Shown here piece after piece: positions 9,326 to 17,772 of a stretch of 64,000 bases of DNA. Positions within the stretch are counted from its first letter, which is position 1; each line of letters opens with the position of its first letter. The DNA is from Mesorhizobium plurifarium (GTDB lineage Bacteria > Pseudomonadota > Alphaproteobacteria > Rhizobiales > Rhizobiaceae). Below the pieces are notes generated by a model. That model saw nothing but the letters and a program-made list of their open reading frames with translations. It was not told the origin of the DNA and did not search any database. The position numbers were made by a program, and so were the translations under genes. The DNA lies in NCBI GenBank assembly GCA_000824785.1, contig CCNB01000007.1, positions 498,616 to 562,615 of the forward strand, in the 5' to 3' direction.

Positions 9326-10768
9326 TCACCTTTTGATCTCCCAAGTCGTCACGCGCTCGCCCGTCGCCGGGTTCTTGCCGTCCTTCAACTGCACGCCTTG
9401 CGCCAGGAGCTCGTCGCGGATGCGATCGGCCTCGGCCCAGTTCTTAGCGGCGATGAATTCCAGGCGTTTGGCGATGGCCTTGGCGACCGCCGTCTCGTCC
9501 ACCTTGGCCGCGCCGACGTCGAAGCCGAGGAAGGCCAGCGCTGCCTTCAACGAAGCGGCGGCTTTCTCGCCGCCGGCGTCGCCCGCTTCGCTGGCGAGCT
9601 GCGTCAGTCCCTGGAAGGCGGCGTAGGTGGCGAGATCGTCGGAGAGCGCTTCCACGACCCCGGTCGGCAGATCCGTCGAGGCCGCAGGCGCCAGGTCTGC
9701 CGCCCGCTTCCATTTGCGCAGCGTGTTTTCCGCCTCCTCAAGCTTGCGCACGGAAAAGTCGATCGGCTCGCGGTAATGAGTCATCAGCATCGCCAGCCTG
9801 AGCACCTCGCCGGGCCATTTCCTACCGCCGAACGTCTCGGTCTCCAGCAGCTCATGGATGGAGAAGAAATTGCCGAGGCTCTTCGACATCTTCTGGCCTT
9901 CGACCTGCAGGAAGCCGTTGTGCATCCACACGTTGGCCATGACCTTGGTGCCGTGGGCGCAGCGCGACTGGGCGATCTCGTTCTCGTGGTGCGGGAAGAT
10001 CAGGTCCAGCCCGCCGCCGTGGATGTCGAAAATCTCGCCGAGATAGGCGGCCGACATGGCCGAGCATTCGATGTGCCAGCCGGGCCGGCCCCGGCCCCAC
10101 GGGCTTTCCCAGCCGGGCTCTTCGGGCGTGGACAGCTTCCACAGCACGAAGTCGCCGGGGTTCTTCTTGTGCGCGTCGACCGCGATGCGCGCGCCCGCCT
10201 GCTGCTCGTCGAGATTGCGCTTCGAGAGCTCACCATAGTCCGGCATCGAGGCGGTATCGAACAGCACCTCGCCGCCGGCCACATAGGCGTGGCCGCGCTC
10301 GATCAGTTGCCGGATCAGCGACAGCATGTCGGCCTTGCCGTCGGCACGGGGCGCGACGAACTCGGTGGCGCGCGGTTCAAAAGTCGGCTGCAGGCAGCCG
10401 AGGGCCGCGACATCCTTGTGGTATTGGTCGGCGGTCTTTTCGGTGACCTTGCGGATCGCGTCGTTGAGCGACAGCTTTCCGGCCGCGATCTCGCCGCCGA
10501 AATCGCGCAGCGCCCTGGCATTTATCTTGTCGTCGACATCCGTGATGTTGCGCACATACGTGACGTGGCTTTCGCCGTAGAGATGGCGCAACAGGCGGAA
10601 AAGCACGTCGAAGACGATCGCCGGCCTGGCATTGCCGATATGGGCAAAGTCATAGACGGTCGGGCCGCAGACATACATGCGCACATTGCGCGGATCGATC
10701 GGAACGAAACGTTCCTTCGTCCGCGTCAGCGTGTTGTAGAGGCTGAGGCCCTTCGATGCGTCCGACAT
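9326..10768 (-). CDS. cysS: Cysteine--tRNA ligase
   Basis: Class I aminoacyl-tRNA synthetase of 480 residues that charges tRNA-Cys in the cytosol. The HIGH-type signature is seen as [12 protein letters not shown] near residue 37, the KMSKS loop as [10 protein letters not shown] near 290, and zinc ligands in MYVCGPT and the WHIECSAM region. The length is within the family's normal range. It stands alone here, with a family B repeat downstream and a long palindrome upstream of the start codon. No T-box or other leader was recognised. Confidence 0.96.
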   Translation of the reverse strand: MSDASKGLSLYNTLTRTKERFVPIDPRNVRMYVCGPTVYDFAHIGNARPAIVFDVLFRLLRHLYGESHVTYVRNITDVDDKINARALRDFGGEIAAGKLSLNDAIRKVTEKTADQYHKDVAALGCLQPTFEPRATEFVAPRADGKADMLSLIRQLIERGHAYVAGGEVLFDTASMPDYGELSKRNLDEQQAGARIAVDAHKKNPGDFVLWKLSTPEEPGWESPWGRGRPGWHIECSAMSAAYLGEIFDIHGGGLDLIFPHHENEIAQSRCAHGTKVMANVWMHNGFLQVEGQKMSKSLGNFFSIHELLETETFGGRKWPGEVLRLAMLMTHYREPIDFSVRKLEEAENTLRKWKRAADLAPAASTDLPTGVVEALSDDLATYAAFQGLTQLASEAGDAGGEKAAASLKAALAFLGFDVGAAKVDETAVAKAIAKRLEFIAAKNWAEADRIRDELLAQGVQLKDGKNPATGERVTTWEIKR

Positions 10769-11212
10769 GCGTGCCCTTCCGATCCGTTACTTCAGTTGAG
10801 CATGATCTGATCCGAAAACCGGTGTCCACTTTTCGGGATCATGCTCTGGTCGGAGCCTTGTCTGCGCCGAAAGCGCAAATCAGGCTCCAGCCTGCTGGCC
10901 GGGGCGTTTTCCGATCTGGGGAAAGATGAGGCGAAAACGTCCGGACCAGCGCGAGGCTAGCCAATAATGCAAATGCCACAAATGGCGAAAGACGTTTTCA
11001 TGGGCGGCTTTATCGCGCTGGCGGGTGTTGCCGTCAAGTCGCTCCACTGAGGAAAGATGTCGTTGGATCACAGGTAAAAACAGGCCGAAACATTTTATTA
11101 AACATGTCGGCACAGTGATGAAACATTCGCCGGCTAGACCGCCGGATGTCACGATTTGGTCGGAATCGGCCGCCAAACGCTGAACACGAAACCGTTACCA
11201 GGGAAGAGAACA
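10769..11212. other. Intergenic region of 444 bp between cysS and a small ORF
   Basis: Apart from the palindrome at 10798-10846, I see no gene. Short reading frames on the minus strand (10880-11176) have no ribosome site or recognisable domain. The stretch 11060-11170 is less GC-rich than its surroundings and probably contains the promoter for the small gene at 11213. Confidence 0.5.
10798..10846. repeat. Long imperfect palindrome typical of rhizobial intergenic repeats
   Basis: The outer arms GAGCATGATC (10798-10807) and GATCATGCTC (10837-10846) are perfectly complementary. Inner arms CCGAAAA and TTTTCGG extend the stem. The element sits 30 bp upstream of the cysS start. A degraded relative, with CCCACTTTTCGTGGTCATG, lies at 38736-38812. 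Confidence 0.7.
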
Positions 11213-11368
11213 ATGGCTCGCAGCAAGCAGGAACAGAACCGACAAACGCAGCCGGCTCTCACCAGCCACTACCGCGCGATCGGCCCGGCGGCTATCGTCG
11301 CCGCCCTTCTCCACACCGCGAAGAAGAAGAAGCCCGCGCAGAAGATCGTCTCGCCGCGCGCTGCCTGA
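11213..11368 (+). CDS. Small basic hypothetical protein (51 aa)
   Basis: I do not recognise this protein. The ATG at 11213 follows GGGAAGAGAACA, a good ribosome site, and the frame encodes 51 residues starting MARSKQEQNRQ. A short hydrophobic stretch (AIGPAAIVAALLH) at about 22-34 is followed by a lysine cluster, AKKKKPAQK. An isolated hydrophobic patch plus a basic tail could bind membrane or nucleic acid, but nothing proves either. An overlapping frame at 11146-11415 has no such start signal. It is a stand-alone gene with a 110-bp gap to the next one. Confidence 0.5.
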   Translation: MARSKQEQNRQTQPALTSHYRAIGPAAIVAALLHTAKKKKPAQKIVSPRAA

Positions 11369-11481
11369 AAAGGCACGACCGGCATGATCCCCGACGACGG
11401 GGACGCCGGCGATGAGGGCGCCAAGGAGCGCCCTGGAGATGAAGGCCTCCGGAATCAGCCTCGCATGGCTGATAGTCTTCG

Positions 11482-12243
11482 CTAAAACAAGCTCATCTGG
11501 GTTTCGTCCGTGCCAGGCTTCTGGCGCCTGAGCTTTTCGGCCTGCGGTGAAACGATGCCGCGCTCCTGGATTTCCGGCCCGGTGTTGGCGACCTTGTTGA
11601 CAAGGTCGGAAACCGGTATCGCCTCGAAGAAATCGGGAGCGGCTGGTTTCAGCAGATCGAGCACGTCGCGCGGCTCCTGCGTGCGGCAATCGAGCCAGCG
11701 GGCGAAGTCGCGCTCCTCGATGACCACCGGCATGCGGTCGTGGATATGGGCGATGCCGGCATTGGCCTCGGTCGTGATGATCGCGCCGGTATCCATCTCC
11801 GAACCGCCAGGCTCGGCGTAAGTCTCGATCAGGCCGGCGAAGGCGAGCACGCCGCCGCGTCGCGGGCGGATCCAGTAGGGTTGCCCCTTGGCCCCACCCG
11901 ACTGCTGCCACTCGTAGAAGCCCGATGCCGGCACAAGAGCGCGCCGGTGGCGCATGGCGGCCTTGAACGAGGCTTTTTGCAGCACGCTTTCGGAGCGGGC
12001 GTTTATGAGCAGCGGAAACGCCTTGGTGTCCTCGACCCAAGCCGGGATCAGGCCCCAACGCACCAGCATCGCCTGGCGGTCCGGCAGGTTCGAGCCAGGT
12101 TCCCGCGGCGGGCCGGCAAGCGCCATCAGCACCGGCTGTGTCGGCGCTATGTTGTAGCGGGCCGGAAATTCCTCCAGCTCGGCCAGACCGAGAAAGGCGG
12201 CAGTCTGATCCGGCGTGGCGGTCAGGGCAAAGCGTCCGCACAT
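11482..12243 (-). CDS. SOS response-associated peptidase, SRAP/YedK family
   Basis: The 253-residue protein begins MCGRFALT; Cys2 is the residue that forms a thiazolidine link with abasic sites in single-stranded DNA in YedK and human HMCES. Other conserved parts are INARSES (about residues 80-86), PASGFYEW (about 107-114) and the histidine in HIHDRMPVV. Members shield abasic sites at replication forks. No LexA box was identified upstream. The gene is divergent from the NUDIX hydrolase at 12361, which fits a nucleotide/DNA-quality neighbourhood. Confidence 0.92.
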   Translation of the reverse strand: MCGRFALTATPDQTAAFLGLAELEEFPARYNIAPTQPVLMALAGPPREPGSNLPDRQAMLVRWGLIPAWVEDTKAFPLLINARSESVLQKASFKAAMRHRRALVPASGFYEWQQSGGAKGQPYWIRPRRGGVLAFAGLIETYAEPGGSEMDTGAIITTEANAGIAHIHDRMPVVIEERDFARWLDCRTQEPRDVLDLLKPAAPDFFEAIPVSDLVNKVANTGPEIQERGIVSPQAEKLRRQKPGTDETQMSLF

Positions 12244-12360
12244 GGATTTGGGCTCATCAATTGACGGACCATGAAAGTGGCGATGGAACCGCCGCGCCGC
12301 AACGCCTAAAGCTGGTTTCGCTCAATCGGTCCACAAAAGCCTGCAGGAAGATCGGCACGC

Positions 12361-12786
12361 ATGGAACAGCGCAAGATCATACCGGCCGTTTCCGTCGCGG
12401 TCGTGCGTGGCGGCACCGTGCTTCTGGTCAAGCGTGCGCGAGCGCCGTCGCAAGGGCTCTATGCCTATCCCGGCGGCAAGGTCGAGCCGGGCGAAACGCT
12501 GGCGGAGGCGGCGGCGCGCGAATTGCTGGAGGAAACCGGGCTCGAGGCGACGGGCTATCGCCCGCTTCGCGACATCCATATCGACGGCCGGGCTGAAAAC
12601 CACGCGGTCGACTATCTGCTGACGGTGTTCGGCGCCGCCTATGCCGGCGGCGAGCCCGTGGCAAACGACGACGCCGAGACCGCGGCGTTCTACACGCTGG
12701 CGGAAATGGCAGGGATGCCGCTTGCCGGCGATGTGTTCTCTGTCGCCGAGGCGTTGCTTGGCCCCGCGCAAGGCGCCAAGCGGTGA
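12361..12786 (+). CDS. NUDIX hydrolase
   Basis: The 141-residue protein carries a complete Nudix box at about residues 39-61 (GKVEPGETLAEAAARELLEE then TGL), the divalent-metal site that hydrolyses nucleoside diphosphates linked to another moiety. The preceding YAYPGG and compact length resemble ADP-ribose pyrophosphatases or MutT-like enzymes. The substrate cannot be fixed by eye. Its stop codon overlaps a possible GTG start of the next gene. Confidence 0.88.
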   Translation: MEQRKIIPAVSVAVVRGGTVLLVKRARAPSQGLYAYPGGKVEPGETLAEAAARELLEETGLEATGYRPLRDIHIDGRAENHAVDYLLTVFGAAYAGGEPVANDDAETAAFYTLAEMAGMPLAGDVFSVAEALLGPAQGAKR

Positions 12787-12857
12787 GCATCCAGAATGGC
12801 CTTGCAGGCGACAAAATGTTTCGCCACAAAGCCCTGCCCTTTCATCGCAAGGCTTTG

Positions 12858-13235
12858 ATGACCCGCGCTTCCGCTTTTCTCGCCGCGTGCCTCGCCGTCA
12901 GCGTCGCTGCAGCGCCCCCCCCGGCGCGTGCCGCCGAGGCGCCTTTCGAGCCGGGACTGATGCGGCTGGCCGAGGTGCTCGGATCGCTGCATTTCCTGCG
13001 CAATCTATGCGGTGAGAAAGGCGACCAGTGGCGGATCCAGATGGAAAAGCTGCTCGAGTCGGAGAATCCCGATCCCGACCGGCGTGCCCGCTTCATCGCT
13101 TCGTTCAATCGCGGCTACCGGTCCTTCAGCGGCACCTATACCCAATGCACGCCCTCGGCGACCGCGGCCATTGCCCGCTACATGAAGGAAGGCGAGACGC
13201 TGTCGCGCGACATCGCCTCCCGCTACGGGAATTGA
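12858..13235 (+). CDS. Exported protein of the TIGR02301 family
   Basis: I recognise this as the small alphaproteobacterial family TIGR02301, which has no known function. From the ATG at 12858 there is a typical signal peptide, TRASAFLAACLAVSVAAA, with a cleavage region near ARAAE, so the mature protein of about 100 residues should be periplasmic. It contains two cysteines (NLCGEKGD and YTQCTPS) that could form a disulfide. The frame also allows a GTG at 12783 overlapping the NUDIX stop, but that start would bury the signal peptide behind 25 residues. The gene follows the NUDIX gene closely and may be cotranscribed. Confidence 0.75.
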   Translation: MTRASAFLAACLAVSVAAAPPPARAAEAPFEPGLMRLAEVLGSLHFLRNLCGEKGDQWRIQMEKLLESENPDPDRRARFIASFNRGYRSFSGTYTQCTPSATAAIARYMKEGETLSRDIASRYGN

Positions 13236-13590
13236 GCCCGGCTCGGCCGGCGGCGAGGTTTTGCGCAGATTTTTTGCGGCAAACGGCGCCAATGTGAGGT
13301 GCCTTATTGTCTCCTGTCCCGCTCTGGTGCAATCATGTGTTGCACTTGCGCAACAGCGTTAATGAAACGTTAGCGTGCAATTGCGGAATTAACTCAAACT
13401 GAAGGTTTTGATGCCGCAAGCCGGTCTAATCGGCTAAGCTCGGCATCGATTGAGGGCAGCCTCGCCGACAATGTAGATTTCGACCGTAAAAATGTCGTAT
13501 TTACAAGGACTTAAGTGAGGCTACAGACGAACTGGCAGACCAAGCCGGATCCATCGGTCGGATCGCCGCTTGCAGAAGGTGGACATCGCA
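13236..13590. promoter_or_regulatory. 355-bp upstream region with two CtrA-like boxes
   Basis: No gene is seen in this stretch. TTAA-N7-TTAG at 13359-13373 and TTAA-N7-TGAA at 13389-13403 each differ by one base from the TTAA-N7-TTAA pattern bound by the cell-cycle regulator CtrA in alphaproteobacteria. They lie about 200 bp upstream of the small gene at 13591. Binding is inferred only from the pattern, and one-mismatch sites do arise by chance. Confidence 0.3.
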
Positions 13591-13848
13591 ATGGAACATG
13601 GTGTCAGCGACATCGACGCGTTGGTCAGGGAAGAAAAGCGCCTGACCGCCGTGGAGAGCCACAGCGAAGCCTGGGCGGAAGGCCTGTCGGCTGGCATCGA
13701 GCCGGAAATCATCGCCGAAGCAGCGCTGGAAACGGCCTTCGGCGAAATGCTGCGCGCCAATGGCGAGACCTCGGCGCTGGCGCTGCTCGACCGCATGCGC
13801 GAAAAGGTGATTGCCGGCGCCTTCGAACCGGAACGGCTCAAGCACTAG
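13591..13848 (+). CDS. Small acidic hypothetical protein (85 aa)
   Basis: I do not recognise the family. The ATG at 13591 is preceded by AGAAGGTGG at a suitable distance; an in-frame TTG at 13570 is less likely. The protein is rich in Glu and Ala and predicted mostly helical by eye, with no signal peptide or membrane segment. The phrase GISAGIEPEI-like (SAGIEPEIIAEAALETAF) suggests a helical bundle similar to small conserved rhizobial proteins. It has its own long upstream region with possible CtrA boxes, and a 144-bp gap follows. Confidence 0.55.
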   Translation: MEHGVSDIDALVREEKRLTAVESHSEAWAEGLSAGIEPEIIAEAALETAFGEMLRANGETSALALLDRMREKVIAGAFEPERLKH

Positions 13849-13992
13849 TCACCTGTTTTGACAGCGACTTTTTGCCAATGACTTTTTGATAGTGACTTTT
13901 GACGCGAGCGCACCGTTTGGGCATCATACCCATGCGCTTGATTGTTCAGAGCGCCGCCCGGGCCAGGCCGGGTAACAATGGAGAGGCAAGCG

Positions 13993-14784
13993 GTGAGATT
14001 TTCGATGTCAGGCCGGCCACACGGGCTGGCCCTCAGCATCCTGATCGCCGCTTCCTGCCTGGCGTTGCCGCTGTGCCTCGCCAGCACGCCTTCCTACGCG
14101 CTGAGCGAGATCCAGCGCGAGGACCTGCCTTCCCCGGTCGCCCCGCCCGCCAACGGCGACAGCGCCGCGCCCGGCACCGCCGTGCCGATGCCGGAGGCGC
14201 CCGGCACCAAGCCCACGGACGGCGGACAGCCGGCCGACGACACCGATAAGCAGGAGCCGGAAACGCCGCCCGCCAATGGCGGCATCACCAGCCCGCGCGC
14301 CGATCCGGACGCGCCGCCGCCTGCGGTCGTCTACGACCTCAACACGCTTCCCGAACCCGTCAAGCGCATGCATGGGCTGATCATCGAGGCCTGTAAAAGC
14401 GGCGACATCGAGAAGCTGAGGCCGCTGATCGGCAAGGGCGATGCCATGACGCAACTGTCGCTGGGCGACATTGACGGCGACCCGGTCACCTTCCTGAAGG
14501 GCCTCTCGGGCGACGGCGACGGCCAGGAGATCCTCGCCATCCTGGAAGAGGTGCTGTCGGCCGGCTATGTGCATGTCGACGCCGGCACGCCGCAGGAACT
14601 CTATGTCTGGCCGTATTTCTTCGCGCTGCCGCTCGACAAGCTCGACCCCAGGCAGCGCGTCGAATTGTTCAAGCTGGTCACAGCCAGCGACTATGACGAC
14701 ATGAAGCAGTTCGGCGCCTACATTTTCTATCGTGTGGGCATCACGCCGACGGGCCAGTGGCTGTTCTTTGTGGCCGGGGATTGA
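13993..14784 (+). CDS. Exported hypothetical protein with a Pro/Ala-rich linker
   Basis: I do not recognise a named domain. The GTG at 13993 has GGAGAGG six bases upstream; the ATG at 13978 in the same frame has none, so GTG is preferred, giving 263 residues. A signal peptide (LALSILIAASCLALPLC) is followed by a low-complexity stretch rich in Pro, Ala, Gly and Asp up to about residue 110. A compact C-terminal domain of about 150 residues contains VKRMHGLIIEACKSGDIEKL and a WPYFFALPLDKL segment. The protein is probably periplasmic or surface-exposed. It converges on the dihydroorotase gene with 6 bp between stops. Confidence 0.7.
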   Translation: MRFSMSGRPHGLALSILIAASCLALPLCLASTPSYALSEIQREDLPSPVAPPANGDSAAPGTAVPMPEAPGTKPTDGGQPADDTDKQEPETPPANGGITSPRADPDAPPPAVVYDLNTLPEPVKRMHGLIIEACKSGDIEKLRPLIGKGDAMTQLSLGDIDGDPVTFLKGLSGDGDGQEILAILEEVLSAGYVHVDAGTPQELYVWPYFFALPLDKLDPRQRVELFKLVTASDYDDMKQFGAYIFYRVGITPTGQWLFFVAGD

Positions 14785-14790
14785 GCCACT

Positions 14791-16122
14791 TTAAGCCGGC
14801 AGCGCCTCGGAAAACTCGACCGCCCTGCCCTGGCCGGGTGTCACGATCTCGCCTTCCCACATGACGCGGGTGCCGCGCACGATGGTGCCGACCGGCCAGC
14901 CTGTCACTTGCTTGCCGTCATAGGGCGTCCAGCCGGCCTTCGAGCCGGCCTGGGCGTTGGTGATGGTCTCGCGCCGCTTCAGGTCGACGATCGTGAAGTC
15001 GGCGTCGTAGCCGGCAGCGATGCGGCCTTTCCTGGCCATGCCGAAAATGCGTTGCGGGCCGTGGCTGGAAAGGTCGACGAAGCGCTGCAGTGTGAGCCGG
15101 CCGGCATTGACGTGGTCCAGCATGATCGGCACCAGCGTCTGCACCCCTGTCATCCCCGACGGCGAGGCCGGATAGGTCTTCGCCTTCTCGGCCAGCGTGT
15201 GCGGCGCGTGGTCGGAACCCAGCACGTCGACAATGCCCTGGGAAATGCCATGCCAGACGCCGTCGCGGTGGCGGGCGGCGCGGACCGGCGGGTTCATCTG
15301 GAGCAGCGTGCCAAGCCGCGCATAGTCGTCGGCCGTCAGCGTCAGATGATGCGGCGTGGCCTCGCAGGTCGCGACGTCCTTGTGCTGTTCGAGGAAGACG
15401 ATCTCCTCGGCCGTCGAGATATGCAGCACATGGATGCGCGCGCGTGTCTGCCGGGCGATGCGCACCAGGCGCTCCGTGCAGCGCAGCGCCGCAAGCTCGT
15501 CGCGCCAAACCGGGTGCGAGGACGGATCGCGTTCGACGCGTTCGCCGAGCCGTTCGCGCAGGCGGAACTCGTCCTCCGAATGGAAGGCGGAGCGGCGGCG
15601 GGTGTTGCGCAGGATCGAAGCGACGCCTTCGTCGTCCTCGACCAGCAGGTCGCCGGTGGACGAGCCCATGAACACCTTTATGCCGGCCGCGCCCGGCAGC
15701 CGTTCCAGTTCGCCGACATCGCGAGCATTGTCGCGCGTGCCGCCGACCCAGAAGGCGAAGTCGCAATGCATGCGGTTCGTGGCGCGCCGCACCTTGTCGG
15801 CGAGCGCGGCCTCGCTGGTGGTCAGCGGATTGGTGTTGGGCATCTCGAAGACGGCGGTGACGCCGCCCAGCACCGCCGCGCGCGACCCGGTTTCCAGATC
15901 TTCCTTATGCTCCAGCCCCGGCTCGCGGAAATGCACCTGGCTGTCGACGACGCCCGGCAGGATGTGCAGGCCCGTGCAATCGATGGTCTCGCCGGCCGAG
16001 GCCTGGCCGAGATCGCCTATCCGCGCAATGCGTCCGTCCTTCACGCCGATGTCGCGACGACCCTCGCCGTCATGGTTGACCACGGAGCCGCCTGTCAGGA
16101 TGAGGTCGAAGGTGGTTGCCAT
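14791..16122 (-). CDS. pyrC: Dihydroorotase (class I, amidohydrolase family)
   Basis: The 443-residue amidohydrolase has the metal-binding motif GVVDSQVHFREPG at about 56-68, where HxR follows the family pattern. It also has GIKVFMGSST around the metal-bridging lysine, metal histidines in IHVLHIST and EATPHHL, and the catalytic aspartate in VLGSDHAPH. It interconverts carbamoyl-aspartate and dihydroorotate in pyrimidine synthesis. Allantoinase and hydantoinase are close relatives; FREPGLEHKED favours dihydroorotase. The frame continues four codons upstream to a TTG, but the ATG at 16122 is more credible. No pyrB neighbour is present, so the symbol is tentative. Confidence 0.83.
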   Translation of the reverse strand: MATTFDLILTGGSVVNHDGEGRRDIGVKDGRIARIGDLGQASAGETIDCTGLHILPGVVDSQVHFREPGLEHKEDLETGSRAAVLGGVTAVFEMPNTNPLTTSEAALADKVRRATNRMHCDFAFWVGGTRDNARDVGELERLPGAAGIKVFMGSSTGDLLVEDDEGVASILRNTRRRSAFHSEDEFRLRERLGERVERDPSSHPVWRDELAALRCTERLVRIARQTRARIHVLHISTAEEIVFLEQHKDVATCEATPHHLTLTADDYARLGTLLQMNPPVRAARHRDGVWHGISQGIVDVLGSDHAPHTLAEKAKTYPASPSGMTGVQTLVPIMLDHVNAGRLTLQRFVDLSSHGPQRIFGMARKGRIAAGYDADFTIVDLKRRETITNAQAGSKAGWTPYDGKQVTGWPVGTIVRGTRVMWEGEIVTPGQGRAVEFSEALPA

Positions 16123-16207
16123 AGGCAGGTCCAATCTCTTGCGGGGGGAGTGTGGCCGGCTTACGTAATGACCGACCGTTTTGCAAGATCAGGCCGATTT
16201 CACGCTC

Positions 16208-17071
16208 ATGCCCTTTGCCCAGCTCAAAGACCGCGCGCTCATTTCCGTGTCAGGCCCCGATGCCGAGCATTTCCTGCAAAACATCCTCACCACCGATCTC
16301 GATGCGCTCCCGCACGGCGAGGCAAAGCCCGGTGCGCTGCTTTCGCCGCAGGGCAAGATCCTGTTCGATTTCCTGATCTCGCGCGCCGGTGACAACGCCT
16401 TCCACCTGGAATGCCGTGCCGACATCGCCGACGACTTCGTGCGCCGCCTGATGCTTTACCGGCTAAGGGCGAAGGCCGATATTGCCAAGCAGGATCAGGC
16501 GCTTGTCACGATCGCATGGGGCGATGATTCAAGCCGCTCAGTTTCTGATTCAACGGCGCTTGCCGACACGCGTTTTCGCGACATTGCGATCAGCCGCACT
16601 TATGGCGGCGAAACAAAGGACGGTGACGATCCAAAGACCTGGCAAAAAATTCGCATAGGCTATGGCATTGCCGAAAGCGGCAGCGACTACCAGCTTGGCG
16701 ACGCCTTCCCGCATGATGTGCTGCTCGACCAAACTGGCGGAGTCGGCTTCAAGAAGGGCTGCTATATCGGCCAGGAGGTCGTCTCGCGCATGCAGCATCG
16801 CGGCACCGCCAGACGCCGTGTGCTGATAGCGTCGGCCGATAGCCCCCTGCCCGCTGCCGGGGCCGAGCTCACGGTCGCCGGGCGGCCGGTGGGGACGCTC
16901 GGGTCTGTCGACGGCCGGACCGGTCTTGCCGTTGCCCGCATCGACCGCGTCAAGGCGGCGGTCGACGCCGGCGAAGCGATCATGGCGGGCGAGACTCCGG
17001 TGAAGCTCGCGATTCCCGCCTGGGCGAAATTCGCCTTCCCGCAGGACGCGGCCAGCGCGGAGGAGGCCTGA
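16208..17071 (+). CDS. ygfZ: Folate-binding protein YgfZ/GcvT-like, iron-sulfur cluster repair
   Basis: The protein of about 287 residues belongs to the YgfZ/COG0354 family, paralogous to GcvT. The diagnostic motif KKGCYIGQEVVSRMQHRG lies near residue 183, with the conserved cysteine. Homologues bind tetrahydrofolate and support maintenance of certain Fe-S enzymes. The annotated frame can start at a TTG (16181), but the ATG at 16208 begins at MPFAQLKDRALISV, matching the usual N-terminus. Its TGA overlaps the ATG of the HD hydrolase gene by 1 bp, so the pair is cotranscribed. Confidence 0.88.
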   Translation: MPFAQLKDRALISVSGPDAEHFLQNILTTDLDALPHGEAKPGALLSPQGKILFDFLISRAGDNAFHLECRADIADDFVRRLMLYRLRAKADIAKQDQALVTIAWGDDSSRSVSDSTALADTRFRDIAISRTYGGETKDGDDPKTWQKIRIGYGIAESGSDYQLGDAFPHDVLLDQTGGVGFKKGCYIGQEVVSRMQHRGTARRRVLIASADSPLPAAGAELTVAGRPVGTLGSVDGRTGLAVARIDRVKAAVDAGEAIMAGETPVKLAIPAWAKFAFPQDAASAEEA

Positions 17072-17709
17072 TGGCGGCCGACCGGGCAGGCGCGCCGCCG
17101 CGCGCCTGGCAACGCATGCTTTCGGGCCGGCGGCTCGACCTGCTCGACCCCTCGCCGCTCGACATCGAGATTGCCGACATCGCGCATGGGCTTGCCCGCG
17201 TCGCGCGCTGGAACGGCCAGACCAGCGGCGACCATGCCTTTTCCGTTGCGCAGCATTCGCTGCTGGTCGAAGCGCTTTACGGTGAATTGGCGCCGCGGGC
17301 CACGGTCGAGGCGCGGCTCGCCGCGCTGCTGCACGACGCGCCGGAATATGTCATTGGCGACATGATCTCGCCGTTCAAATCGGTGATGGGCGGCTCCTAC
17401 AAGGACTGCGAGTTGCGCCTACAGCGCGCCATCCACCTGCGTTTCTCGCTGCCGGCGGAGCTTAACGCGGCCTGGCGCAAGGACATCAAGCGTGCCGACC
17501 AGATCGCCGCCTATTACGAGGCGACGCTGCTGGCCGGCTTCTCGATGGCGGAGGCGACCGAATATTTCGGCCGGCCGCGCGGTTTTTCGGCCGACCGCTT
17601 CGACTTCACGCCAAAATCCGTGACCTGGGCACAAACGGCTTTTCTGAAGCGTTTCAAGGCGCTGGAAGCCAAGCGCCAATCCTCGCTTGTGGTAAATTCG
17701 GTTCCATAA
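17071..17709 (+). CDS. HD domain hydrolase (YfbR-like)
   Basis: The 212-residue protein has the metal ligands of an HD phosphohydrolase: histidines in GDHAFSVAQHSLLV at about 53-66, HD in LLHDAPEY at about 87-94, and a later aspartate in KRADQIAAYYEA. YfbR-type enzymes remove phosphate from deoxyribonucleoside monophosphates. The motif AEYVIGD-like segment PEYVIGDMISPFK supports this group, but the substrate is inferred. Translationally coupled to ygfZ. Confidence 0.85.
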   Translation: MAADRAGAPPRAWQRMLSGRRLDLLDPSPLDIEIADIAHGLARVARWNGQTSGDHAFSVAQHSLLVEALYGELAPRATVEARLAALLHDAPEYVIGDMISPFKSVMGGSYKDCELRLQRAIHLRFSLPAELNAAWRKDIKRADQIAAYYEATLLAGFSMAEATEYFGRPRGFSADRFDFTPKSVTWAQTAFLKRFKALEAKRQSSLVVNSVP

Positions 17710-17772
17710 GAACGCTAAATTAACCGGCGAGCAGGACAGTATCGCGTTCGGTCACGGTCCGAAGGCGTGCTC

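Noticed and set aside
8879..10810. 643-codon plus-strand frame opposite cysS and DUF559
   Set aside because: It is antisense to cysS, whose HIGH and KMSKS motifs are intact. The frame reads as a shadow with no recognisable family.
10769..11212. Riboswitch or T-box leader upstream of cysS
   Set aside because: Only a rhizobial palindrome is present. No T-box core or other known leader pattern was recognised.
12783..12857. GTG start at 12783 for the TIGR02301 gene
   Set aside because: It would place 25 polar residues ahead of an otherwise perfect signal peptide; the ATG at 12858 starts it properly.
14908..16392. 494-codon plus-strand frame opposite dihydroorotase
   Set aside because: Shadow of an intact amidohydrolase and no ribosome site or domain of its own.
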